DNA from: an uncultured Myxococcales bacterium
GTDB taxonomy: Bacteria; Myxococcota_A; UBA9042
DNA length: 44,768 nt
Assembly: GCA_903883645.1 (NCBI GenBank)
Contig: CAISBR010000024.1
Location: 1 to 44,768, forward strand
Direction of reading: 5' to 3'
A model generated the notes under the pieces. It ran no database searches, was not told the DNA's origin, and saw nothing but the letters and a program-made list of their open reading frames with translations. Shown piece by piece: positions 17,764 to 25,787 of the stretch. The translations under genes were made by a program, and so were the position numbers. The stretch's first letter is position 1, and the number at the start of each line of letters is the position of its first letter.

Positions 17764-19398
17764 ATGATCAAGATATTGCGCCCCATATGGCCCGTTGTCA
17801 CGGCTACCCTGCTCTGCGCGGCGTGCGGCAGTGGCGGCGATTGCCTTGACGAGCTCTGGCCCGGCGCCTCGGGCAACGTGCTGTACGTGGGCAAGTGCGC
17901 GGGCGCGACCAGCGACGGCAGCCGCGACAACCCCTACGCCAGCGTCGCCGCCGCCGCCAAGGCCGCCAGCGCCGGCAGCACGGTCGTAGTGGGCGCGGGC
18001 ACCTGGGCCGAAAGCGTAGAATTACCCGCGGGTGTGACCCTCATCGGCATCATGGGCCAAACGGTACTGACGCCGCCACCCGGCAACCGGGGCATTCGCG
18101 TCGTGGGCACGGGCGGCTATACCGAAGTGCGCAACCTGGTGGTCCGCGGCGCCAGCGACGCCGGAATCTACAGCCAGGGCACCTCGTTATCCGTGTTCGG
18201 CTGTGAAGTGAGCGGCACCCTCGCCCACAATCTCGATACATCGCACGGCGCCGGCATTGCCTTGCAGGGCTGCAGCGTCGCGCCGTTGACCAGCAGCTGC
18301 CCGAGCTTACAGGTGGTTGCCAGCCGCGTGCACGACAACCAGGGCGTGGGGATCGCCGCCGAAGGCGCCTGGCGGGTCTCCGTGCGCGGCAGCATCGCCG
18401 GCAGCCCGCGCAGCAGCGCCGACCGCTTGCCCACTACCCTTGGCGCAGCGCCGAACAGTTTCGCGAGCTTTGCCCCCAACAGCGCCATCAGCGGCAATGG
18501 CGGAGGCGGCATCCTTGTCGCAATCGGGGGCCTACCCGCCGGCGACGGCGCGGCCAGCGTACAAGTCGCCATCAGCAACTCGCTCATCCAGGGCAACGCG
18601 CAAGCCGGCGTGGTGGCCTGGGGCAGCGGCGACACACCGTACACCATGACCATCGATAATACGCTGATTACAGGCAGTTTATGGCTCACGACCGCGGGCG
18701 CCGGCGACAGCTTTGCGAGCGGTGTGGTGGCGTACGGAGGGGCGAGCACATCACCAATAGTCAGCCACTTGCTAATCGGCCCCGGCACGGTGCTGGCCGG
18801 CAACGCCCGGGCTGGACTGCTGGTCTACGGCACCTCGCCAGTCGAGGCCATCGTGCGCGGCGACGTAACGGGCAACCAAGGCGGCGGCATCTGGGCGATT
18901 GGCGCGGGCGCTACGGTCGAGCTGCGGCAAGAGGGCCGCGTGTCTGACAACCTGCGGATGGGCATCGGCGGCGTTGACGGTGCGCAGGTGCTGGTGCGCG
19001 AAAAAGCCCGGGTGATGCGCACACTTGCGACCTCTTTTAAGAATCCTCAGGGCACCGAAGTGGTCCTGGGCGACGGTTGTGGCGTGTTCAATGGGGCGCG
19101 GCTGACTATCAACGATGCCCATTTTGCCAACTCGGCGCGCAGCCACATCATGGCCCACCACCCGGCGGTTGATCAGGGGGTGCTTGCGGGATTTTCTATC
19201 CAGAACAGCCAGTTCGAAGGTGGTCAGTACGGTGTGGCTATCAATGCCGACGCGGCGCCGCAGCTGCCCAGCGACCTAGAGACTGCGCTGACCGCGGCGG
19301 GCAACACCTTTGCCAATATGGCACTGCCGGTGCAGGTCGATGCCGACCTATGTGTCGAATACCAAGAACCCTTTGCGACGAAGTCGTACTGCCCATAG
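17764..19398 (+). CDS. secreted right-handed beta-helix protein, probable lipoprotein
   Basis: 544 residues from ATG 17764 (AAGAGAAG just upstream). The signal helix ends in C-A-A-C21, an imperfect lipobox with Cys at -3. Then a typical start of pectate-lyase-like beta-helices: D-G-S-x-D-N-P-Y-A-S-V-A-A-A-A-K-A-A, followed by V-V-V-G-A-G-T-W-A-E-S-V and many short Gly/Asn/Ala-rich strand repeats (S-V-F-G-C-E-V-S-G, I-S-N-S-L-I-Q-G-N-A, and others). Such folds bind or cleave polysaccharides. No catalytic set can be named, so a binding or surface role is as likely as a lyase. Cys residues are spread through the helix. Confidence 0.78.
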   Translation: MIKILRPIWPVVTATLLCAACGSGGDCLDELWPGASGNVLYVGKCAGATSDGSRDNPYASVAAAAKAASAGSTVVVGAGTWAESVELPAGVTLIGIMGQTVLTPPPGNRGIRVVGTGGYTEVRNLVVRGASDAGIYSQGTSLSVFGCEVSGTLAHNLDTSHGAGIALQGCSVAPLTSSCPSLQVVASRVHDNQGVGIAAEGAWRVSVRGSIAGSPRSSADRLPTTLGAAPNSFASFAPNSAISGNGGGGILVAIGGLPAGDGAASVQVAISNSLIQGNAQAGVVAWGSGDTPYTMTIDNTLITGSLWLTTAGAGDSFASGVVAYGGASTSPIVSHLLIGPGTVLAGNARAGLLVYGTSPVEAIVRGDVTGNQGGGIWAIGAGATVELRQEGRVSDNLRMGIGGVDGAQVLVREKARVMRTLATSFKNPQGTEVVLGDGCGVFNGARLTINDAHFANSARSHIMAHHPAVDQGVLAGFSIQNSQFEGGQYGVAINADAAPQLPSDLETALTAAGNTFANMALPVQVDADLCVEYQEPFATKSYCP

Positions 19399-19404
19399 GT
19401 TGCC

Positions 19405-19965
19405 ATGTCGATTCTGTTTATTGCGCTGCCGATTGTTGAGCCCGTAGAAGACCTGTTTTTTCCGCTGCAAGACGGCGTGCCGGGCGCCGATTGGCACGAC
19501 CCGGGCGACCATCACCTGACGCTCGCGTTCTTGGGCGAGGTTCCCGACCACCGCATCGTAGACTTGGCGGCCAAGCTGGCGGCGCTGCGGAGTGACCAGT
19601 TTACGCTTGAGCTGTCTGGGGTTGGGCACTTTCCACCGCGGGGCAAGCCCAAGGTGCTGTGGGCGGGCGTAGCGCACAGCGAGGCTCTTGAGCGGCTAGA
19701 GCGCAAGGTGGCGCACGCCGTGCACGAGCTGGGCCTGCCGATGGACGAGCGCAAGTTTGCCCCGCACATCACCCTGGCGCGCCTGCACGATAGCCCGCCG
19801 CATCGGGTGGCCGAGTGGCTGGCCGACTGCAACCTGCTGAGCTCGGATACCTGGGAAGTTAATGAATTTGCACTGTTCGCTAGCCATCGTGCGCCCGAGG
19901 GGAGTCGCTACGAAGTACTAAGGCGGTTCGCACTCGACCCGCTTGAGTCGGCCACACGGACTTGA
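19405..19965 (+). CDS. thpR: RNA 2',3'-cyclic phosphodiesterase (2H family)
   Basis: 186 residues from ATG 19405; the AGG overlapping the upstream stop codon serves as ribosome site. It has the two catalytic H-x-T-x motifs of 2H phosphoesterases: H37-L-T-L-A-F-L-G and H121-I-T-L-A-R-L, spaced as in ThpR/LigT. It opens 2',3'-cyclic phosphate ends of RNA and is soluble. It starts 6 nt after the beta-helix gene, so it seems to be the last gene of this run, though its role has no obvious link to the others. Confidence 0.9.
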   Translation: MSILFIALPIVEPVEDLFFPLQDGVPGADWHDPGDHHLTLAFLGEVPDHRIVDLAAKLAALRSDQFTLELSGVGHFPPRGKPKVLWAGVAHSEALERLERKVAHAVHELGLPMDERKFAPHITLARLHDSPPHRVAEWLADCNLLSSDTWEVNEFALFASHRAPEGSRYEVLRRFALDPLESATRT

Positions 19966-20027
19966 AGGCAGTCTTGGCAGGATTCGCAAGCACCCGGGAT
20001 ACAAAGGTAATTCCAGCCGCAGCTTGA

Positions 20028-21593
20028 TCAGAGGGTCAAGCGAAATACGCTACCCTCGCCGACCGTGCTGTGAACTGTTAGCGAACCACCTAGATTTACA
20101 GCAATCTCGCGCGACAACCACAGGCCAATGCCGCTGCCGCGCTCGCCGGCCGTGCCCAATGTAGACTTGTTGGGGGCGAGCTCAAACAAGCTGTCGAGGC
20201 GGCCGGCGGCAATGCCGGGCCCGTGGTCCGCGACGGTAAAGACGGGCCGGCCCTCGACCTCGCCAACGCTCACAGAGACCGTGGCCTGCGCCGACGAGTA
20301 CTTGACCGCATTGACCAGCAGGTTGCGCAAAATCACGATGACGGCTGCAGAGTTACCACGGCAAGCTACATCAGCCGACGCGGGAACGAGGATCGGAACG
20401 CCCTTGGCATGGGCCGGCCCCTGCGCCGCGGCCACAGCAGCATAAACCACTTCGTGCGCCGAAAAGGCCTTAGGGTCGCCCACAAGGTCGGTGCTACTGC
20501 GCATCCAAGCCAAGATGTCGTGGAGCAGACCGCGCGAATCTTCGGCCGACTCGCGAAGCAGCGGAAGAATCTTGGCAAAAAACTCTTCTTGCGAAACGCC
20601 CTTCTTGCCCTCGGTGAGCCTAAGAAGCTGACTGAAGGCCACCAGACTGTTGCCCAGGTCGTGGCCAAGCAGGGCCAATAGCCGGCCCTTGTCGGCGTTT
20701 TCGCGCAGCAAACGGCTGTTCACCAGGTCTAGGGCCTGGCGCGCAGCCTTTTCGGCCGTGATATCGCGAATCAGACTGTGAACGAAAACCTGGCCCCGCG
20801 CCGTGAAGGCCCGCGAATTAACAGCGACATCAAACGTTGTGGCGTCGCGGCGGCGGTGCACGGTCTCAAAGCGGAGGTGGCCTTGCCGTACCACGGTGTC
20901 GAACTGCTGATAGAAGTTGTGAAGGTCGTCGGCCAGGCGAAGCTCTTGAATAGTTAGCGCAAGAAACTCGTCCGCGCCCCAACCATACGTCGCCTGGGCC
21001 ACCGCGTTGGTATAGACGATGCGGCCAGCACGGTCCATGGTAATTTCGATGTCGTTCAGCTGCCGTTCGAGCGCTTCGAGCTGGGCTTGCCGCAAATTGC
21101 TGCCCTTGCCGTAGACCACCCAGCCGACCAAAATCTCAATAACGCCAAGAACTAGCGTGCCCCAGACCGCACGCAATGGGCCAGCCTGCCAGGCGACGAC
21201 GGCGGCAAACGTGCATAGGGTGGTGGCAAAGGTTACGGCGGTGGTGCCCAAGTCGAATAGGATGGCCGACCACGCGAGCGGCGCTGTCAGAGTTGCGACA
21301 AAGATCAGCCCGGCGGGCCCCGCAGCCACTGCCGCTAGGCCACAACAGGCCACAGGCACCACGGAAACGGGAAAGATCCAGCGGCCCCGCCAATGGCGCG
21401 GAACTGCGATCAGCCAAAGCAGGCCGGCCAAACAGAGTGCTGTGGTCGTAGCTAGAAAAGGGAGAGCGCCTGAGCCGGTCAGCAAGAATAACGCGAGGTT
21501 GAACACCGGCGTGACCAGCAAGTACAGCAAGATGGCGATGCGGTTGAGGCTCTCGCGGCTCTCGTTATCAAAAAGACGGGGAAACAAGTACAT
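20028..21593 (-). CDS. membrane sensor histidine kinase with PAS domain
   Basis: 521 residues; ATG 21593 chosen because GGGAG lies 7 nt upstream and it directly precedes the membrane part. Six or so helices (about 18-165), a PAS domain (about 172-285), then a histidine kinase core: H311 in L-L-G-H-D-L-G-N, N-box near 424-428 (N-L-L-V-N-A-V-K-Y), D456-H-G-P-G-I and G-S-G-I-G-L. It autophosphorylates H311 on an unknown signal sensed by the membrane or PAS part. No receiver domain is attached and no response regulator gene lies beside it. Confidence 0.9.
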   Translation of the reverse strand: MYLFPRLFDNESRESLNRIAILLYLLVTPVFNLALFLLTGSGALPFLATTTALCLAGLLWLIAVPRHWRGRWIFPVSVVPVACCGLAAVAAGPAGLIFVATLTAPLAWSAILFDLGTTAVTFATTLCTFAAVVAWQAGPLRAVWGTLVLGVIEILVGWVVYGKGSNLRQAQLEALERQLNDIEITMDRAGRIVYTNAVAQATYGWGADEFLALTIQELRLADDLHNFYQQFDTVVRQGHLRFETVHRRRDATTFDVAVNSRAFTARGQVFVHSLIRDITAEKAARQALDLVNSRLLRENADKGRLLALLGHDLGNSLVAFSQLLRLTEGKKGVSQEEFFAKILPLLRESAEDSRGLLHDILAWMRSSTDLVGDPKAFSAHEVVYAAVAAAQGPAHAKGVPILVPASADVACRGNSAAVIVILRNLLVNAVKYSSAQATVSVSVGEVEGRPVFTVADHGPGIAAGRLDSLFELAPNKSTLGTAGERGSGIGLWLSREIAVNLGGSLTVHSTVGEGSVFRLTL

Positions 21594-21770
21594 ACATGCT
21601 CCCCAAGGCGGCGGATGGCAGTTCACGGGTCGCCACAACTGCGCACAGACCGCCCCGACCAGCCCCTCTGGCCAAGCGGCGAGAGCGTACCCTTCGCGCC
21701 CACTATGGTCAACACGGGGATGCGATACGGTTTCCTGTGGAAGCATATACTAGACATTGCGCTACGATAG

Positions 21771-22000
21771 CTACTGTGGGCACACACCGGTCTCGACTTT
21801 GGCGTCGAGCATGTTGAACAGCGCCCCGTTGCGACCGGCCGTGTTAAAGGTGTTCTTGACCGCCGGCTCTTGACCAGTGTAGCTGAACCGCAGTGGCGCA
21901 GCGCCTACGTCGAGCCACCACGCCGTGGCCACTGCCCGGGCCGCCGGGGTCGCGGTCGCCCTCTGGTCCTGCGCCTGGGCCCAGTCGGTCTGGCCCGTCT
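21771..22000 (-). pseudogene. C-terminal fragment of an unidentified protein
   Basis: The minus strand reads a coding-like C-terminus of about 75 residues ending at TAG 21771: W-W-L-D-V-G-A-A-P-L-R-F-S-Y-T-G, then N-T-A-G-R-N-G-A-L-F-N-M-L-D-A-K-V-E-T-G-V-C-P. Codon third positions are GC-rich like real genes. Upstream the frame runs into an antisense reading of a tandem repeat with no protein character, so no credible N-terminus exists. The right boundary is approximate. The parent family was not recognised. Confidence 0.35.
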
Positions 22001-22011
22001 CAAGGGGCGAT

Positions 22012-22266
22012 ATGGCGTTTGCCGGGTTGACACAGCTCGAGCTCGTCACGCCGCTTGCAGCGGAGCTCGTCAGCCACATCCAGGTCAGCCACATCCAGGT
22101 CAGCCACATCCAGGTCAGCCACATCCAGGTCAGCCACATCCTGACTACGCAGCGGTTCACCCATCTGCAGCAACTGTCGCTGCCGGTTCGCGACCCCGAG
22201 TTGGCGCAGCAACTGCAAGACTGGCGGCACACCTACGGCATTGGCGAGGTTGCGCCCGAGGCCTGA
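22012..22266 (+). pseudogene. C-terminal fragment of a leucine-rich-repeat-like protein
   Basis: The plus strand reads F-A-G-L-T-Q-L-E-L-V, five copies of V-S-H-I-Q (the last V-S-H-I-L), then F-T-H-L-Q-Q-L-S-L-P and an acidic end at TGA 22266. The two L-x-x-L-x-L units look like leucine-rich repeats. There is no start codon with a ribosome site and no N-terminal domain, so this looks like a remnant next to the oppositely oriented fragment at 21771-22000. It could still be a short expressed ORF from GTG 21925. Confidence 0.35.
22069..22143 (+). repeat. 15-bp tandem repeat, five copies
   Basis: GTCAGCCACATCCAG repeated five times; the last copy has CTG for the final CAG. It adds V-S-H-I-Q units in the plus frame. 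It has no spacers, so it is not a CRISPR array. Confidence 0.93.
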
Positions 22267-22287
22267 CAGCGGCGCCAAAGGCCACCG

Positions 22288-24300
22288 TCACAATTCAAGC
22301 TTTTGCTGAAGATCCGCGCTGCGCACTTCGCCCAAGAACTGTTCGACGAGCGCGGCCAGCTCGTGTGCCTGCGCCCAAACCGTAGAGGTCAGCGACCGCG
22401 CAGCGTGCTCCGTAGCCGAAGCCTGCGCCTCAACCTGACGCGCAATCAACTCGCCGCAGGTGCCGCGAACCTTGTGCGCAGTCTTCGCTATCCCCTCCGC
22501 GTCGTGGGCCACCGCCGCCGACCGGAGCAGCGCGGGCACCGGCTCCAGGCCCGTCGACGCCAGCAGCAGCAATTTGGCCAAGAACGGCGTGCGTCCGGCG
22601 TAACGTTGCTCAAGCGCGTGCCAGTCGACAAGCGCGCCCGCGGGCAGCCGCACCGCAAGCTCGGGCCCTTCGCTCATCCCGGCCCGCAGATCGGCCGCCT
22701 GCGGCTGGCGCTTCAGGTGCTGCAGAATCGTCTGTACCAGCAGCTCGTGGTCGATCGGCTTGGTCACCGTCGCCACCATGCCCACCTGCAGACAGGCCTC
22801 AGCGTGCTCGGCCATCGCGTGCGCGGTCTGCCCCACCACCGGCAGCTCGGGCGCAAGCTGCACAATCGCACGGGTGGCAGCTAGGCCATCCAACACGGGC
22901 ATCTGCCAATCCATCAGAATCAGGTCATATCCAGCTGTAGCTTGGGCTACGGCATCCACGGCTAGCTGACCATCGGCCACAACGGTCACGGTAGCGCCTT
23001 CGCGGCAGAGTGCATCTTGCAGCACCAGTTGATTGATGGTGTTGTCCTCCGCCACCAACACGCGCACGCCCGTCAAGCGCGGCCCCGTGGGGTGCTGTGC
23101 GACCGGCGGCGGAACCAGAGTGTCTGCGCAGGCCACGTACGGCAAAGTCAGCGTGAACTGACTCCCTTCGCCCAGCGCGCTGCTGACCTGCAAGTCGCCC
23201 CCCATCCGCTGCGCAAGCTGCCGGCTAATCGCGAGCCCTAGCCCCGTACCGCCGGACTTGCGCGTCGTGCTGGTGTCACCCTGCTGAAACGGCCGGAATA
23301 GGCGCCCGATTTGCTCAGCCGTCATGCCCATGCCGGTATCGCGCACGCCAAGTCGCAACTGGCCATCGACCAGCGCCACGGTCAGCACGACCTCGCCCGC
23401 CGCGGTAAATTTTACGGCATTCGACAATAGATTCAGCACCACCTGGGCTATACGCACCGGGTCACCGAGCATCACGGGCGGCAAGTTGGGTTCGACCTTG
23501 ACCTTGATGCGAATTCCCTTGCGTGCCGCGGGCTCTTGCACCGGATAGAGGGTTGTTTGGATCATGCGGCGCAGGTCGAGCGGCACAGACTCTAAGGTCA
23601 GCTGGCCAGCCTCGATCTTCGAAAAATCTAAAATGTCGTTCAAGATCGTCTGCAGAACCTTGCCCGACTCCAAGATGTGGCCAAACGTGCGTTGCTCCGG
23701 CGAGTCAATCTGGCTTTGTCTGTAGCCGATCTGGGCCATGCCCAAGATGCCGCTAATCGGCGTGCGAATCTCGTGGCTCATATTGGCCAAAAACTCGGAC
23801 TTCGCCCGACTCGCCCCCTGCGCCGCGAATTCAGCTTCTTTAAGTGCGGTTACGTCCTTCGACACGCAAATGACCGAGGTCACCGCGCCCGTAGCATCGC
23901 GAATCGGCTTGGCCGTTGTAATCAGATGACGTGTACCCGTGGGCTGCGGGATGGCCACCTCGATGGTCTGCAGTGTCCCGGATTCAAAGGTCTTGCGCAC
24001 CACCGCAAAACGGCGGTCGCCCCCCTCGCCCGGAAAGACGTCCCAGATCTTCGTGCCAATGATCTCGCTGGCGGGCCGCGCCACCGTCGCGCCAAAGGCG
24101 TGGTTGACGTACACATAGCGGCCGTCGGGAGCGAAGCAGAAGATCGGGTCGCTCGACTCGTCGAGCAAGACGCGGTACTGCTCGTGTTCGTCGCGCAGCG
24201 CGGTCAAGGCCGCTTGCTGTTGCTCGATTTGCTCAGCAGCGGCGAGGTTATCCGGCACCGAAGGGTCCGTCGGACTTGCGCCGTTGAACTCGCCTTGCAT
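22288..24300 (-). CDS. hybrid sensor histidine kinase/response regulator with PAS and HPt
   Basis: 670 residues, soluble (no membrane helix seen). A short coiled lead (20-40), a PAS domain (about 41-155), and a histidine kinase core with H176 in A-N-M-S-H-E-I-R-T-P, N-box N294, D321-T-G-M-G and G-G-T-G-L-G-L. A receiver domain follows (about 412-530) with V-A-E-D-N, phosphoacceptor D464 in L-M-D-W-Q-M-P-V-L-D-G and K514 in V-T-K-P. An HPt domain (about 560-660) has H609 in T-A-H-K-V-R-G. All sites for a full internal phosphorelay (His-Asp-His) are present, so the final partner would be a separate receiver protein, not encoded nearby. Confidence 0.93.
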   Translation of the reverse strand: MQGEFNGASPTDPSVPDNLAAAEQIEQQQAALTALRDEHEQYRVLLDESSDPIFCFAPDGRYVYVNHAFGATVARPASEIIGTKIWDVFPGEGGDRRFAVVRKTFESGTLQTIEVAIPQPTGTRHLITTAKPIRDATGAVTSVICVSKDVTALKEAEFAAQGASRAKSEFLANMSHEIRTPISGILGMAQIGYRQSQIDSPEQRTFGHILESGKVLQTILNDILDFSKIEAGQLTLESVPLDLRRMIQTTLYPVQEPAARKGIRIKVKVEPNLPPVMLGDPVRIAQVVLNLLSNAVKFTAAGEVVLTVALVDGQLRLGVRDTGMGMTAEQIGRLFRPFQQGDTSTTRKSGGTGLGLAISRQLAQRMGGDLQVSSALGEGSQFTLTLPYVACADTLVPPPVAQHPTGPRLTGVRVLVAEDNTINQLVLQDALCREGATVTVVADGQLAVDAVAQATAGYDLILMDWQMPVLDGLAATRAIVQLAPELPVVGQTAHAMAEHAEACLQVGMVATVTKPIDHELLVQTILQHLKRQPQAADLRAGMSEGPELAVRLPAGALVDWHALEQRYAGRTPFLAKLLLLASTGLEPVPALLRSAAVAHDAEGIAKTAHKVRGTCGELIARQVEAQASATEHAARSLTSTVWAQAHELAALVEQFLGEVRSADLQQKLEL

Positions 24301-24643
24301 GACTGCCTCCCACGAGCGCGGACGCTGACCATGCGGCCCGCCGCCTGCAACTCAGTTTGCTTCGGCCCACTGACGCCGTCAATGTGTTGGCTGCGAGATG
24401 GAGTCTAGATGCCCCCCCCGCGCTTCTAGCTACAAGCGCGACGTCGACAGCGCCAACGCGAGCGCCAAGGTCGAGGTCTTGCTCGGCTGTGCTCGCGGCG
24501 GCGAATAGCGTGCTTGCAGATCTAATTCATACTCAGAATTAACGCGCCATGTGCACCCCCTTGTCGCCCTAGGCCACGGCGGGCGGCCGGGCCACTTGCG
24601 CCCGCAGCACCGGTAGGCTACCGTTGTGCGCCAGGAGGTTGCC
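24301..24643. other. divergent intergenic region
   Basis: 343 bp between the hybrid kinase start and the Ser/Thr kinase start. It is less GC-rich around 24500-24550, as promoters often are, but no clear -35/-10, sigma-54 site or hairpin stands out. Short open frames here have no coding character. Confidence 0.4.
24633..24638 (+). promoter_or_regulatory. Shine-Dalgarno site AGGAGG fixing the kinase start
   Basis: A perfect AGGAGG 5 nt before GTG 24644. It lies downstream of the longer candidate GTG start at 24626 and so rules that start out. Confidence 0.75.
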
Positions 24644-25624
24644 GTGGAACTGGAGCCAAAACTTGTTCTGGGCGACCGCTACCGCCTGCTGCGCCGAATT
24701 GGCCGCGGCGGTCAGAGCGAAGTTTGGCTTGGCGAGCGCTTGGCCACGGGTCAGTTGGTGGCCGTCAAAGCGCTCGTAAGCGGCAGCGAACCCGAACCCG
24801 CTGTACTTGAACGATTCGTGCGCGAGGCACAGGCAATCTCGCAACTGCGTCACCCCAACACTGTGCGGCTGTACGATTTTGGTAGTGGTCCGGCGGGGTA
24901 CGTGTTTATGGTCCTCGAGTACATCGAGGGCGAGACGCTCGATAGCTGGCTCAAGGTGCTGGCTCGGCAAGGGCGGGTGCCCACCCAAGCCCAGGTGGCC
25001 GATATCGCTAGCCAAGTGCTGCGCAGTCTGACCGAGGCGCACGCCCTGGGCATCGTCCACCGCGACATCAAACCGGCCAATGTGATGCTGCAGCATGTCG
25101 ATGGCGAGGCGCCGACGGCGCGTGTGGTCGATTTTGGCATCGCACGGGTGGCGCAGTCGACGCTGACGGGACACGGTCGCGCTATCGGCACGCCAGCCTA
25201 TATGAGCCCAGAGCAATGCATGGGGCGGGCGATCGATGGAAGAACCGACCTTTACTCCGTGGGACTGCTGCTGTATCGCTGCGTCGCTGGCCGACCGCCG
25301 TTTGAGGGTAACCCAATGGAGATCGTTGCTTGCCACCTAAATGAGCTGCCGGCACCGCTTGAAACTACGACACAGACGTCTCTGTCGCCGCAGTTTGTCG
25401 AGGTGGTGCATCGCGCCCTGACTAAGAGCCCCGACGGTCGGTTTGCCAACACGGTCGACATGCGGCGGGCGCTCGAAAGTGCTGCGGCCATGCCGCTTAC
25501 CGTGGCTGCAATCCAGTCTGCGGCGTTGTCCAGCGCGGGCGATTTTGCGTCGGGTGTGCAGAGCGGTGTGTCGTTCGACATGTCGACTGAGTTCGATGTC
25601 TCGTCGCCTAAGTCGCGGCGATAG
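24644..25624 (+). CDS. Ser/Thr protein kinase (Hanks type)
   Basis: 326 residues. A Gly-rich loop G20-R-G-G-Q-S-E-V, ATP Lys K42 in V-A-V-K, catalytic H139-R-D141-I-K-P-A-N, D163-F-G and G-T-P-A-Y-M-S-P-E are all intact, so it should be active. The kinase domain fills residues about 10-275, followed by a short Ser-rich tail of about 50 residues. There is no membrane helix or sensor domain, which makes it a compact cytoplasmic kinase. In myxobacteria such kinases often work with two-component proteins; two histidine kinases lie directly upstream in opposite orientation. Confidence 0.93.
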   Translation: MELEPKLVLGDRYRLLRRIGRGGQSEVWLGERLATGQLVAVKALVSGSEPEPAVLERFVREAQAISQLRHPNTVRLYDFGSGPAGYVFMVLEYIEGETLDSWLKVLARQGRVPTQAQVADIASQVLRSLTEAHALGIVHRDIKPANVMLQHVDGEAPTARVVDFGIARVAQSTLTGHGRAIGTPAYMSPEQCMGRAIDGRTDLYSVGLLLYRCVAGRPPFEGNPMEIVACHLNELPAPLETTTQTSLSPQFVEVVHRALTKSPDGRFANTVDMRRALESAAAMPLTVAAIQSAALSSAGDFASGVQSGVSFDMSTEFDVSSPKSRR

Positions 25625-25787
25625 CAGTAGATTCGGCTAATCGAGATGGGCGCATGTGCTCGGCCACCGCGATGACGCAAGCCCACAGCCGCTGGCTCCG
25701 CACCAACAAGCCTTGAGCCGACTGCCGCGACCCGCTACCATGCGCACCGGCCCGCGGCACTCAGCGAGTCGGAGCCGACTGCGCCAC

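Noticed and set aside
20022..20041. Six-base-pair hairpin (GCTTGA / TCAAGC) between convergent genes, considered a terminator
   Set aside because: Short stem, no T-run on either strand, and it overlaps the end of the histidine kinase gene.
22069..22143. 15-bp repeat considered as CRISPR or plasmid iterons
   Set aside because: No spacers, in-frame coding, and no replication gene nearby.
24357..24542. 61-codon frame in the kinase intergenic region
   Set aside because: No ribosome site, no motif, composition like non-coding DNA.
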